Of a stretch of 63,981 nt of DNA, positions 37,859 to 45,164 are shown one piece after another (within the stretch, counting starts at the first letter, position 1; each line of letters starts with the position of its first letter). The position numbers were made by a program, and so were the translations under genes. A model generated the notes under the pieces. That model saw only the letters and a list, made by a program, of their open reading frames with translations. It did no database searches and was not told the origin of the DNA. Source of the stretch: Clostridium sp. LS (GTDB lineage Bacteria > Bacillota > Clostridia > Clostridiales > Clostridiaceae); contig NZ_AUUU01000163.1 in the NCBI RefSeq assembly GCF_002760435.1, forward strand, positions 1 through 63,981. The letters run 5' to 3'.

Positions 37859-39472
37859 TTACTCACACTCTAGATATTTATCCAAAGTTGCTCTAACAGC
37901 GCCAGTATCTGAATTTAATTCATTAAAATAGCCTTCAATTTTCTCTCCTAAACCTGCAGTATAAAGATTTACTCCAAAAATTTCTTCATTTGTTAGTATT
38001 GGCTTTAAGCTACTTACTACTGATTCTGTAGAAGTCAATTTTATACCAGCTATATATTTTCTTAGTTCATCTAATAACGGATCAGGACTTAATTCCATAG
38101 CATTTCCATTATCATCAATTCCCATTAGATATCTGCACCATCCTGCAATAACAAGAGGGATATATTTAAGTTCTTTTGGATTTAAATCTTCTCTTTTTAT
38201 ATAAGCTTTAATTGTTTCTCCAAATCTTATACCAACTTTTTGGGAAGTATCTGAAGCAATTCTTTGTGGCGTATCAGGTATATAAGGATTTGGAAGTCTA
38301 ACTTCAACTACCTCTTTAATGAAATCCTCTGGGTTTAATATTCCAGGGTTCACTACAACCGGCATTCCTTCTTCATATCCAATTTTCTCTACCAATTTTT
38401 TTAAGGCCGGATCTTTCATTTCATCTGCAATTAAATTAAATCCAAGCAAACATCCAAAAACTGCCAAAGAAGTATGTAATGGATTTAAGCAAGTACATAC
38501 CTTCATAGTTTCAACTCTTTCAACAGTTTCTCTATTTGTTAAAAATACACCAGCTTCTTCTAAAGGCATGCGCCCATTTGGAAAGTTATCCTCTATTACG
38601 AGATATTGTGGTCCTTCTGCGTTAACGAATGGAGCAGCATAAGTATTATTCTTTGTACATATAATATCCATACCTTTAAAGCCTTCTTTTTCTAATGATT
38701 CCTTAACAGCTTGTGATGGTCTTGGGGTTATTTTATCTATCATGCTCCAAGGGAATGACACTTTCTCATTATTATTGATATACTTAAGAAACTCTTCCTC
38801 TACTAAACCATTTTCTATCCATTTTTTTACGATTGTTTCAATTGAACTATGAAGTATTTCGCCATTATGTGAACAATTGTCCATACTAACAAAAGCAATG
38901 GGTAATTTACCATTCTTATATCTTGTATATGCAAGTGATGCAACCTTAGCCATGATACTTTTTGGGTGGTTTAAACCATCTGTCAAATCATTTTGAGAAA
39001 TATTTTTCACACTATAACCTTTTTCCGTTATAGTGAAACTTGCCATTTGTAATGATGGACTTGAGAATATCTCGTGTAATCTCTTCCACTCTTCTTCTCT
39101 TGAATAATCTGCACCTAAACTTTCACCTATACTTCCTACAACTTTCTTATCTAAACTTCCATCTGGATTCATAATTACAAGCAAGCTTAAATTATCATAA
39201 GGCGTATAAATTTTGTCCATCATATCACAATCATGTCCATCTACAGCAACAATACCACCACTTACTTTACCCTTGTTTAATAATTGCTGTTGCAGCATTG
39301 CAATAAATCCTCTAAATATATTCCCTGCTCCAAAATGGATCCATGTAGGATTTTCCTTTGTTGAAGTAGACATCTTATCGTAATCAAACTTTGGAATTTC
39401 AATCCCAGCTTTTTCCCATAAAGTACTGTCTTTTATACTTTCCTTGTTTAGTACTATCTTGGCATTATTCAT
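37859..39472 (-). CDS. uxuB: D-mannonate oxidoreductase (fructuronate reductase)
   Basis: 537-residue member of the long-chain mannitol dehydrogenase family. It reduces D-fructuronate to D-mannonate with NADH. The N-terminal nucleotide-binding segment reads THWIHFGAGNIFRG-like (WIHFGAGNIFRG near residue 44), and the catalytic Lys region KVCTCLNPLHTS lies near residue 325. It lies between uxuA (116 bp upstream) and uxaC, matching the hexuronate pathway order. Confidence 0.92.
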   Translation of the reverse strand: MNNAKIVLNKESIKDSTLWEKAGIEIPKFDYDKMSTSTKENPTWIHFGAGNIFRGFIAMLQQQLLNKGKVSGGIVAVDGHDCDMMDKIYTPYDNLSLLVIMNPDGSLDKKVVGSIGESLGADYSREEEWKRLHEIFSSPSLQMASFTITEKGYSVKNISQNDLTDGLNHPKSIMAKVASLAYTRYKNGKLPIAFVSMDNCSHNGEILHSSIETIVKKWIENGLVEEEFLKYINNNEKVSFPWSMIDKITPRPSQAVKESLEKEGFKGMDIICTKNNTYAAPFVNAEGPQYLVIEDNFPNGRMPLEEAGVFLTNRETVERVETMKVCTCLNPLHTSLAVFGCLLGFNLIADEMKDPALKKLVEKIGYEEGMPVVVNPGILNPEDFIKEVVEVRLPNPYIPDTPQRIASDTSQKVGIRFGETIKAYIKREDLNPKELKYIPLVIAGWCRYLMGIDDNGNAMELSPDPLLDELRKYIAGIKLTSTESVVSSLKPILTNEEIFGVNLYTAGLGEKIEGYFNELNSDTGAVRATLDKYLECE

Positions 39473-39588
39473 TTTTTCACCTCTTTAAAACTATTGCTAA
39501 TAGGATTAATATCATTACTTATCTCTTTTATTTTATGATCCTACGAGCTAAATTTCTTTGAAATCAAAAGTTTTGTTTATGTCTCTTT

Positions 39589-40650
39589 TTATTTATTTCT
39601 TTTAAGAGAATCCCATATTCCCCATATATACATAATTCCAAGAGCTCTATCATAAAGTCCATAACCCGGTCTGCACTTCTCATTCCAAATGTGTCTTCCA
39701 TGGTCTGGTCTTGCATATCCTGTAAATCCTACTTCATGATACGCCTTCACTATATCACATATATCTAATGAACCGTCACAAGTTCTATGAGATGTTTCAA
39801 TAAAGTCACCATTCTCATAAATCTTTACATTTCTAATATGAGCAAATGCAATTCTATTTCCAAATTCTCTTATCATAGATGGTACATTGTTATTAGGATC
39901 TGATCCTATAGCACCACTGCAAAGTGTTAAGCAGTTATATGGACTATCAACAAGCTTTAATAATCTTGCTAAGTCATTTCTATTCTTAACTATTCTTGGT
40001 AATCCAAAAATTGACCAAGGCGGATCATCCGGGTGTACTGCCATCTTTATATCATTGATCTCAGCTACTGGAATAATTTGTTCTAAGAAATATTTTAAGT
40101 TATTCCATAAATCTTCTTCTGTTACATTTTTATATGCTTCAAAAAGCTGTGTTAAATTCTTTAATCTTTCAGGCTCCCAACCAGGCATTGTAAGATCTGG
40201 ATTAGATGCTATTTTGTTAACTAGTTCCATCGGATCAATATCATTAATTCTTGCTTTTTCATAGAAAAGAGCTGTAGATCCATCTTCTGCTTTCTTATAC
40301 AAATCTGTTCTTAGCCAATCAAATACAGGCATAAAGTTATAACAGATCACTTTAACTCCTACCTTAGCTAACTTTTCAATAGTCTTCTTATAATTTTCAA
40401 TATATTTATCTCTTGTAGGCAATCCTAACTTAATATCTTCATGAACATTGACACTTTCTACAACATCAATGTTAAATCCATATTTATCAGCTGCTTTTTT
40501 TACTTCAAGAATTTTTTCCATTGGCCATTCATCACCAGCTGCCATATCATGAAGAGCCCAAACAATTTCTGTAACTCCAGGAATTTGTTTAATTTGTTCA
40601 AGGGTTACGGTATCATTTCCTTCTCCGTACCATCTAAAACCCATTTTCAT
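39589..40650 (-). CDS. uxuA: Mannonate dehydratase
   Basis: 353 residues. It dehydrates D-mannonate to 2-keto-3-deoxy-D-gluconate. UxuA signatures are KMGFRWYGEGND at the N-terminus, the CSGAIGSDPNN loop near 255, and HRTCDGSLDI. The ATG at 40650 follows AGGAGGGG with good spacing; an upstream in-frame ATG lies before the ribosome site. The kinase and aldolase that finish the pathway are not in this window. Confidence 0.94.
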   Translation of the reverse strand: MKMGFRWYGEGNDTVTLEQIKQIPGVTEIVWALHDMAAGDEWPMEKILEVKKAADKYGFNIDVVESVNVHEDIKLGLPTRDKYIENYKKTIEKLAKVGVKVICYNFMPVFDWLRTDLYKKAEDGSTALFYEKARINDIDPMELVNKIASNPDLTMPGWEPERLKNLTQLFEAYKNVTEEDLWNNLKYFLEQIIPVAEINDIKMAVHPDDPPWSIFGLPRIVKNRNDLARLLKLVDSPYNCLTLCSGAIGSDPNNNVPSMIREFGNRIAFAHIRNVKIYENGDFIETSHRTCDGSLDICDIVKAYHEVGFTGYARPDHGRHIWNEKCRPGYGLYDRALGIMYIWGIWDSLKRNK

Positions 40651-40825
40651 AATAGTATCCCCTCCTGTCATTTATCCAATATTATTTTTCATAATAATTC
40701 CCCATAAACAATTTATGTGGAAAGACGATAAATTAAAATTTTATCCTCTCTATAAGCCTCACCTCCCTAAATATAAAATTCAAATTAATATATAATAATA
40801 ACTTTTTATAAATCTAAAGATTAAT

Positions 40826-41500
40826 CTATTCTTTGAAGTAATTAGGATAATTTTCTTTTATTTGGTTCTTATCAAAGATAACCATATTCAAATGTTTTTC
40901 CATGATTTCCTCAGCTTTTTCGATTTCTTTATTTTTTATAGCATTAAAAATTTCTTTATGTTGTTGATAAATATTATCCCAACTGGAGTTAGTTGACAAT
41001 CTTAATATTCGAATTCGTTGAAATTCAGTACTTGCATCATTAATGCTGTTCCAAATTCTTTTTTTGTTGCAGCCTTCAAAAATTATCTTATGAAATTGCT
41101 CATCAGCTTCAAAAAGTTTTTTATTATCATGATTTTCTATATACATTTTTTGAAGTTTCAAATTCATTTCTAATGCTAGTATGTTTTCCTGTGAAAATTC
41201 CTTGCAAGCTTCTTTTACTACAGCTCTTTCTAGATGTTCACGCAAGAATCGACCTTCTTCAACCGCTGATAAATCAATTAGAGAAACAACAGTTCCTTTT
41301 TGAGGATAAATATTTACTAATCCTTCTTGAGCTAAACGTACAAGAGCTTCTCTTACCGGAGTTCTACTTACACTATACTTTTCTGAAAGTTCTTTTTCAG
41401 AAATATTTGTACCAGGCTCAAGATATAAATTAATAATTTCTTCCCTGAGCTTATAATATATAGTTTTGCTTGTTGTATTCTTATTTAATTCTAAAACCAT
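40826..41500 (-). CDS. GntR-family regulator of glucuronate use (UxuR-like)
   Basis: 224 residues. An N-terminal winged helix (LSEKYSVSRTPVREALVRLA) is followed by an all-helical FCD effector domain. This is the FadR subgroup that includes UxuR/ExuR. It is the first gene of the cluster, behind duplicated operators, so it probably represses itself and uxuAB until a hexuronate intermediate binds. Confidence 0.9.
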   Translation of the reverse strand: MVLELNKNTTSKTIYYKLREEIINLYLEPGTNISEKELSEKYSVSRTPVREALVRLAQEGLVNIYPQKGTVVSLIDLSAVEEGRFLREHLERAVVKEACKEFSQENILALEMNLKLQKMYIENHDNKKLFEADEQFHKIIFEGCNKKRIWNSINDASTEFQRIRILRLSTNSSWDNIYQQHKEIFNAIKNKEIEKAEEIMEKHLNMVIFDKNQIKENYPNYFKE

Positions 41501-41527
41501 TTTATACTTTCTCCTTCGTCTATAGGT

Positions 41528-41543
41528 AACATACTTGTATGGT
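41528..41543. promoter_or_regulatory. GntR operator, copy 1 (proximal)
   Basis: AACATACTTGTATGGT, one mismatch from the palindrome ACCATACTTGTATGGT. It lies 28 bp before the regulator start codon. No good -35 is spaced correctly upstream, so this copy is operator-only. Confidence 0.8.
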
Positions 41544-41619
41544 AGTTATATTTCTATTTTCCATCCTGTATTTATACCACACTTTTATTATACCCATATT
41601 TCTTATTTAATTAAGATCC

Positions 41620-41675
41620 ACCATACTTGTATGGTAGTTATGCTTTTATTTTATCACTATTGTTTTAAGTGTCAA
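41620..41675 (-). promoter_or_regulatory. Promoter-operator module 2 of the uxu operon
   Basis: On the minus strand TTGACA (41675-41670), 16 nt and TAAAAT (41653-41648) form a promoter. The perfect palindrome ACCATACTTGTATGGT (41620-41635) begins 12 nt past the -10, so a bound regulator would cover the first transcribed bases. Confidence 0.85.
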
Positions 41676-41736
41676 TATAAATACAAAGTTTCATCAAATA
41701 TAATTCTATTTGCTTATAAATTATATTCTTATTTTT

Positions 41737-41792
41737 ACCATACTTGTATGGTAGCTATATTTTTATTCTATCATAACCGTTTACAATGTCAA
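41737..41792 (-). promoter_or_regulatory. Promoter-operator module 3 of the uxu operon
   Basis: Same layout as the module at 41620-41675: TTGACA (41792-41787), 16 nt, TAGAAT (41770-41765), then ACCATACTTGTATGGT (41737-41752) 12 nt past the -10. The two modules are similar over about 60 bp and look like a tandem duplication. Confidence 0.85.
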
Positions 41793-41884
41793 GATGAATT
41801 TTGAAAATAACCAAACTGCAGTATATATAATTTTTGCCTGGTTAAATTATATTATGTAATATTTCTATGAAGGAGGTGCTTTTT

Positions 41885-42235
41885 ATGACTGGTTTAATAA
41901 TGAAATTAATTCTTTGTCCTATTCTTTTGCTAATTACCAATTATATTTTTGGACTTGGTTATACATTTACTCAAGCTTTAATTGTAGGCATTGTTTTAGC
42001 TATTGTTGCTCATATGATGGAAGTTTTAATTCTAAAGAATGGAACATTCTGGGTGAGTACAATATCTGATTTTGTAGTAGCATTTGCAATAATTTACTTA
42101 AGTCAATTTGTTTTTATGAATGTTATTATAACTTTTTGGGGTGCATTAATTACATCACTATTATTAACCGTTGTTGAATATTTTGAACATAATTTTTTAA
42201 TTAAATCTGGTAGAACTAAAAAGGGAGCTGAATAA
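41885..42235 (+). CDS. DUF2512 family membrane protein (YndM-like)
   Basis: 116 residues with four predicted membrane helices and a short basic C-terminal tail (IKSGRTKKGAE). It matches the DUF2512/YndM family, whose function is unknown. AAGGAGGTG is 7 nt before the ATG at 41885; an upstream in-frame ATG overlaps that site. It is divergent from the uxu regulator and convergent with the flavodoxin gene. Confidence 0.8.
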   Translation: MTGLIMKLILCPILLLITNYIFGLGYTFTQALIVGIVLAIVAHMMEVLILKNGTFWVSTISDFVVAFAIIYLSQFVFMNVIITFWGALITSLLLTVVEYFEHNFLIKSGRTKKGAE

Positions 42236-42254
42236 TTAATACCTATTACATGAA

Positions 42255-42282
42255 CAAATAAGGAGATTACGCTCCTTATTTG
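42255..42282. terminator. Bidirectional terminator between DUF2512 and flavodoxin genes
   Basis: Perfect 11-bp inverted repeat CAAATAAGGAG / CTCCTTATTTG with a 6-nt loop, between two convergent stops. Confidence 0.7.
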
Positions 42283-42292
42283 CTGGTTCTTG

Positions 42293-42715
42293 TTATTCTG
42301 ATTTTGCTATTAATTTTCCAAAATCTATACATCTTTCTTCATCTTCACCCTCTGGGGATTCTTGTATTGTTAAGCCTTCATTTATTAATATAGCTCCATA
42401 TGATTCCATTCTCTTTTCCCATTCTGCCATCCATTCACCATTGCCCCATCCATATGAACCAAAAAGTGCTGCTTTTTTTCCTGCTATATTTCCTTCTAAA
42501 GATTTTACAAATGGTTCCATTTCACTTTCATCTAATTCTTCAGATCCATAAGCGGAACACCCTAAAATAAGAATCTCCTCATCTTTAATATCATTAATGG
42601 TTACTGTTGACACTTCAAGTAATTCAGCTTTTTTACCTTCTGCTTCTATTCCTTGTAATATTAAATTTGCCATCTTTTCTGTATTTCCAGTTTGACTAAA
42701 GTATATAATCTTCAT
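42293..42715 (-). CDS. Flavodoxin
   Basis: 140-residue short-chain flavodoxin that carries electrons through FMN. The phosphate-binding loop is FSQTGNTEKMA, and the flavin-stacking regions are GCSAYGSEELDE and FGSYGWGNGEW. It has its own Fnr-type promoter (42772-42813), suggesting use under redox or nitrosative stress, possibly with the nearby flavodiiron protein. Confidence 0.92.
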   Translation of the reverse strand: MKIIYFSQTGNTEKMANLILQGIEAEGKKAELLEVSTVTINDIKDEEILILGCSAYGSEELDESEMEPFVKSLEGNIAGKKAALFGSYGWGNGEWMAEWEKRMESYGAILINEGLTIQESPEGEDEERCIDFGKLIAKSE

Positions 42716-42771
42716 ATAAATTCCTCCTAACTCTTTCTATTTTTGAGTTTTTTTATTTATCCTTTGACATC

Positions 42772-42813
42772 ATTATAGCTTTATCAATTCTAATAAAATG
42801 TGATTCAAATCAA
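42772..42813 (-). promoter_or_regulatory. Fnr-type promoter A (flavodoxin)
   Basis: Minus strand: box TTGATTTGAATCAC (42813-42800), exactly 22 nt, then TATAAT (42777-42772). This puts the box centre near -41.5. There is no -35 hexamer, as expected for activator-dependent transcription. Confidence 0.8.
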
Positions 42814-42901
42814 ATCCAAATAAATATTTTCATTTTTCCCTTAATAACGTAATAAGCCTAAAATATTACGAACTTTTATCTTTACGAAAAATAATAAGTA
42901 T

Positions 42902-42943
42902 TTGATTTAAATCATATTTTAATTGATTAAATAGCTATAAAAT
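42902..42943 (+). promoter_or_regulatory. Fnr-type promoter B (decayed flavoprotein gene)
   Basis: Plus strand: box TTGATTTAAATCAT (42902-42915), 22 nt, then TAAAAT (42938-42943). The coding remnant begins right at the -10, so start codon and N-terminus have been lost by deletion. Confidence 0.7.
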
Positions 42944-43195
42944 AAAGCCATAGAAAACAAGCTAGGTGCAGCATTTGGTTCTTATGGATGGAGTGGAGAA
43001 GCTATAGAGGTTGTACAAGACTATTTAAATGAAACTAGTTTAAAAGTATTAAATACTTCTGATACAATTAAAGCTACTGGTATGACTGATATAGAATTAC
43101 CTCTAAGAATTAGATTTTCATTAAAAGAAGACAACCTAAAAAACATTGATAGAATAGTTACATATACTTCTGACCTGCTACTTGGCGCAATTTAA
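42944..43195 (+). pseudogene. C-terminal flavodoxin-domain remnant of a flavoprotein
   Basis: Open plus-strand stretch of 83 codons ending in TAA, with stops just upstream and no start codon or ribosome site. The translation begins KAIENKLGAAFGSYGWSGE and closely matches the flavodoxin domain of the neighbouring FprA (NKAGAAFGSYGWSGE), then diverges. The metallo-beta-lactamase half is missing. It is a relic of a second flavodiiron-type or flavodoxin-domain gene. Confidence 0.75.
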
Positions 43196-43216
43196 AATAA
43201 TCATAAATATCACCCA

Positions 43217-43269
43217 AAAGGACCTTATGAGATTAAACAAATGACTGCATCACTCTCATAAGGTTCTTT
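43217..43269. terminator. Hairpin between the remnant and fprA
   Basis: Inverted repeat AAAGGACCTTATGAGA / TCTCATAAGGTTCTTT with a 21-nt loop, about 65 bp past the fprA stop. The T-run is short on either strand, so terminator strength is uncertain. Confidence 0.5.
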
Positions 43270-43333
43270 GAGTATTAAATATAACATTATTTTATTTAAT
43301 CATGTTTTAAATCTATTAAGCAACTATTGATAT

Positions 43334-44524
43334 TTAAAACTCTTCTAATATCTTCTCCGCAAAATTTTTTCCAAAGGCTATACACTCTTCAAGTTCGCCA
43401 TCATTTGGCATGTATTTCAATTTTAATCCCTTATCAACAACTTTAATTCTAGCTTTTGTTAGATAATCTGTAAGAATGTCTGTTGATTCTCCACTCCATC
43501 CATAGCTGCCAAAAGCAGCACCTGCTTTATTATTAAATTTTAGTCCAATTAAGTCTTCAATAAGAGGTAATAATGAAGTTAAGAGCCCATTATTAACCGT
43601 TGATGATCCAAGTATTATTCCCTTTGCTTTAAAAACTTCAGCCAATATATCACTTTTATCTGAAGTTCCAACATTGAATATTTTATATTCGACTCCTGCT
43701 TCTCCTATGCCTTTACCTATAAATTCAGCCATTTTGTGGGTAGCTCCCCACATTGAGTTATATGCAACAACTACACTTTTATTTGATTTTCCGGCTGCCC
43801 ACTCGTAATATTTTTCCACTATTGCCATAGGATCTTTTCTCCAAATTATGCCATGAGCTGGAGCTATCATGTCTACAGGTACTCCAAGTTTTTTAAGTTC
43901 ATCTATTTTTTGGGTAACTAGTCTACTAAAAGGAGTGAGTATATTAGCGTAATATTTAAGAGCTTCTTGATTAACTTCTGCTTCATCTACTTCGTCATTA
44001 AAAATACCTGAAGAGGCATAATGCTGTCCAAAGGCATCATTAGAGAACAATATATTTTCCCCAGTAAGATATGTGAACATACTATCAGGCCAATGAAGCA
44101 TAGGTGCCTCTATAAATACAAGTTCATTTTTTCCTATATTTATTTTATCCCCTGTGGAAACAACCTTAAAATTCCATTCCTTATGATAATGCTTTTGTAT
44201 TGACTCTAAACCTTTTTTTGAAACAAAAACTGTTACATTAGGAATATACTCCATTAATGCAGGTAACGCTCCTGAATGATCAGGTTCTCCATGATTCATA
44301 ACCACGTAGTCAATCTTTGATATATCAGTTACCTCACTTAAATTTTTAAGAAATATATCAGTTAGGGGTTCCCACACAGTGTCTATAAGAACAGTTTTCT
44401 CATCTTTAATAAGATATGAATTATATGAACTTCCTCTATGTGTAGATAATTCATTTCCATGAATATTCCTTACTGCCCAGTCAGTAGCCCCAACCCAATA
44501 TACTCCATTTCTAAGTTCCTTCAT
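43334..44524 (-). CDS. fprA: Flavodiiron protein (A-type flavoprotein)
   Basis: 396 residues. An N-terminal metallo-beta-lactamase-like diiron domain has ligands in NHGEPDHSG, LHWPDSMF, NDAFGQH and APAHGIIW. A C-terminal flavodoxin domain follows (FGSYGWSGEST). It reduces oxygen to water, or NO to nitrous oxide, in anaerobes. No Fnr-type box was found in the 236 bp upstream, unlike its neighbours. Confidence 0.94.
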   Translation of the reverse strand: MKELRNGVYWVGATDWAVRNIHGNELSTHRGSSYNSYLIKDEKTVLIDTVWEPLTDIFLKNLSEVTDISKIDYVVMNHGEPDHSGALPALMEYIPNVTVFVSKKGLESIQKHYHKEWNFKVVSTGDKINIGKNELVFIEAPMLHWPDSMFTYLTGENILFSNDAFGQHYASSGIFNDEVDEAEVNQEALKYYANILTPFSRLVTQKIDELKKLGVPVDMIAPAHGIIWRKDPMAIVEKYYEWAAGKSNKSVVVAYNSMWGATHKMAEFIGKGIGEAGVEYKIFNVGTSDKSDILAEVFKAKGIILGSSTVNNGLLTSLLPLIEDLIGLKFNNKAGAAFGSYGWSGESTDILTDYLTKARIKVVDKGLKLKYMPNDGELEECIAFGKNFAEKILEEF

Positions 44525-44714
44525 GCTAATTCCTCCTATTAGTTAAATTCCACTTCACAACTTCTATAAACTGCATAATTCAAACCTTAATATATGCAGT
44601 TTTCTGTTAGATTATACTTAAAAGAATTGCCAACCCCTGAAAATAAGTATTCATATATAAAATTAAAAGAAAAATAAACCTTTAATCTTTCAAAGAATAA
44701 TTTTCTTGTAAATA

Positions 44715-44754
44715 AAAAAAGATGACTCAGATCGATATCTAAGACATCTTTTTT
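44715..44754. terminator. Terminator after the DUF2249 gene
   Basis: Hairpin AAAAAAGATG / CATCTTTTTT with a paired middle (TCAGAT / ATATCTAAGA). It has A- and T-runs on both sides, 7 bp past the stop, and is probably bidirectional. Confidence 0.8.
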
Positions 44755-44760
44755 AAAAAT

Positions 44761-44994
44761 TTATTTTTTTGTAATTGCAACTCTCCATACCTCAGGTCCC
44801 TCTTCTAAGTATTCCCATTCAAATGTTTCTGGGAGCTCCATTATAAACTGATAATGCAATGGACGCGGGTCATGATCATTTACAAGTTCCATTCTTTCGC
44901 CAGATGCTAATCCTTCGAAAGTTTTAAAAATAACAGGATGCTTATCTCTTGGCTCATATTTTCTAGCATCCACAGTTGCAGTAAAATTTAACAT
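44761..44994 (-). CDS. DUF2249 domain protein
   Basis: 77-residue protein matching the DUF2249 family along its length (RDKHPVIFKTFEGLASGE, VNDHDPRPLHYQF, EGPEVWRVAI). The fold is TusA/SirA-like. Relatives occur beside di-iron and nitrogen-oxide stress genes, which fits the Fnr-type promoter at 45055-45096. The molecular function is not established. Confidence 0.88.
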   Translation of the reverse strand: MLNFTATVDARKYEPRDKHPVIFKTFEGLASGERMELVNDHDPRPLHYQFIMELPETFEWEYLEEGPEVWRVAITKK

Positions 44995-45054
44995 ATTTGA
45001 TTCCTCCTAAATTTATTATCTAATTATTAGAACTTTTTTGTTACTTCTGACTTT

Positions 45055-45096
45055 ATTATAACTTTATTACTTTTAATAAGATGTGACTTAAATCAA
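45055..45096 (-). promoter_or_regulatory. Fnr-type promoter C (DUF2249)
   Basis: Minus strand: box TTGATTTAAGTCAC (45096-45083), 22 nt, TATAAT (45060-45055). The spacer is strikingly similar to that of promoter A. Confidence 0.8.
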
Positions 45097-45164
45097 ATAT
45101 ATATTAAAATTTCTTTATATTTAAATGTAATTTTTAGTTAAATCTCTAATATATTAATGTAATG

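Noticed and set aside
43217..43269. Riboswitch upstream of the flavoprotein genes
   Set aside because: The hairpin lies after both converging coding regions, so a terminator is more likely than a leader element.
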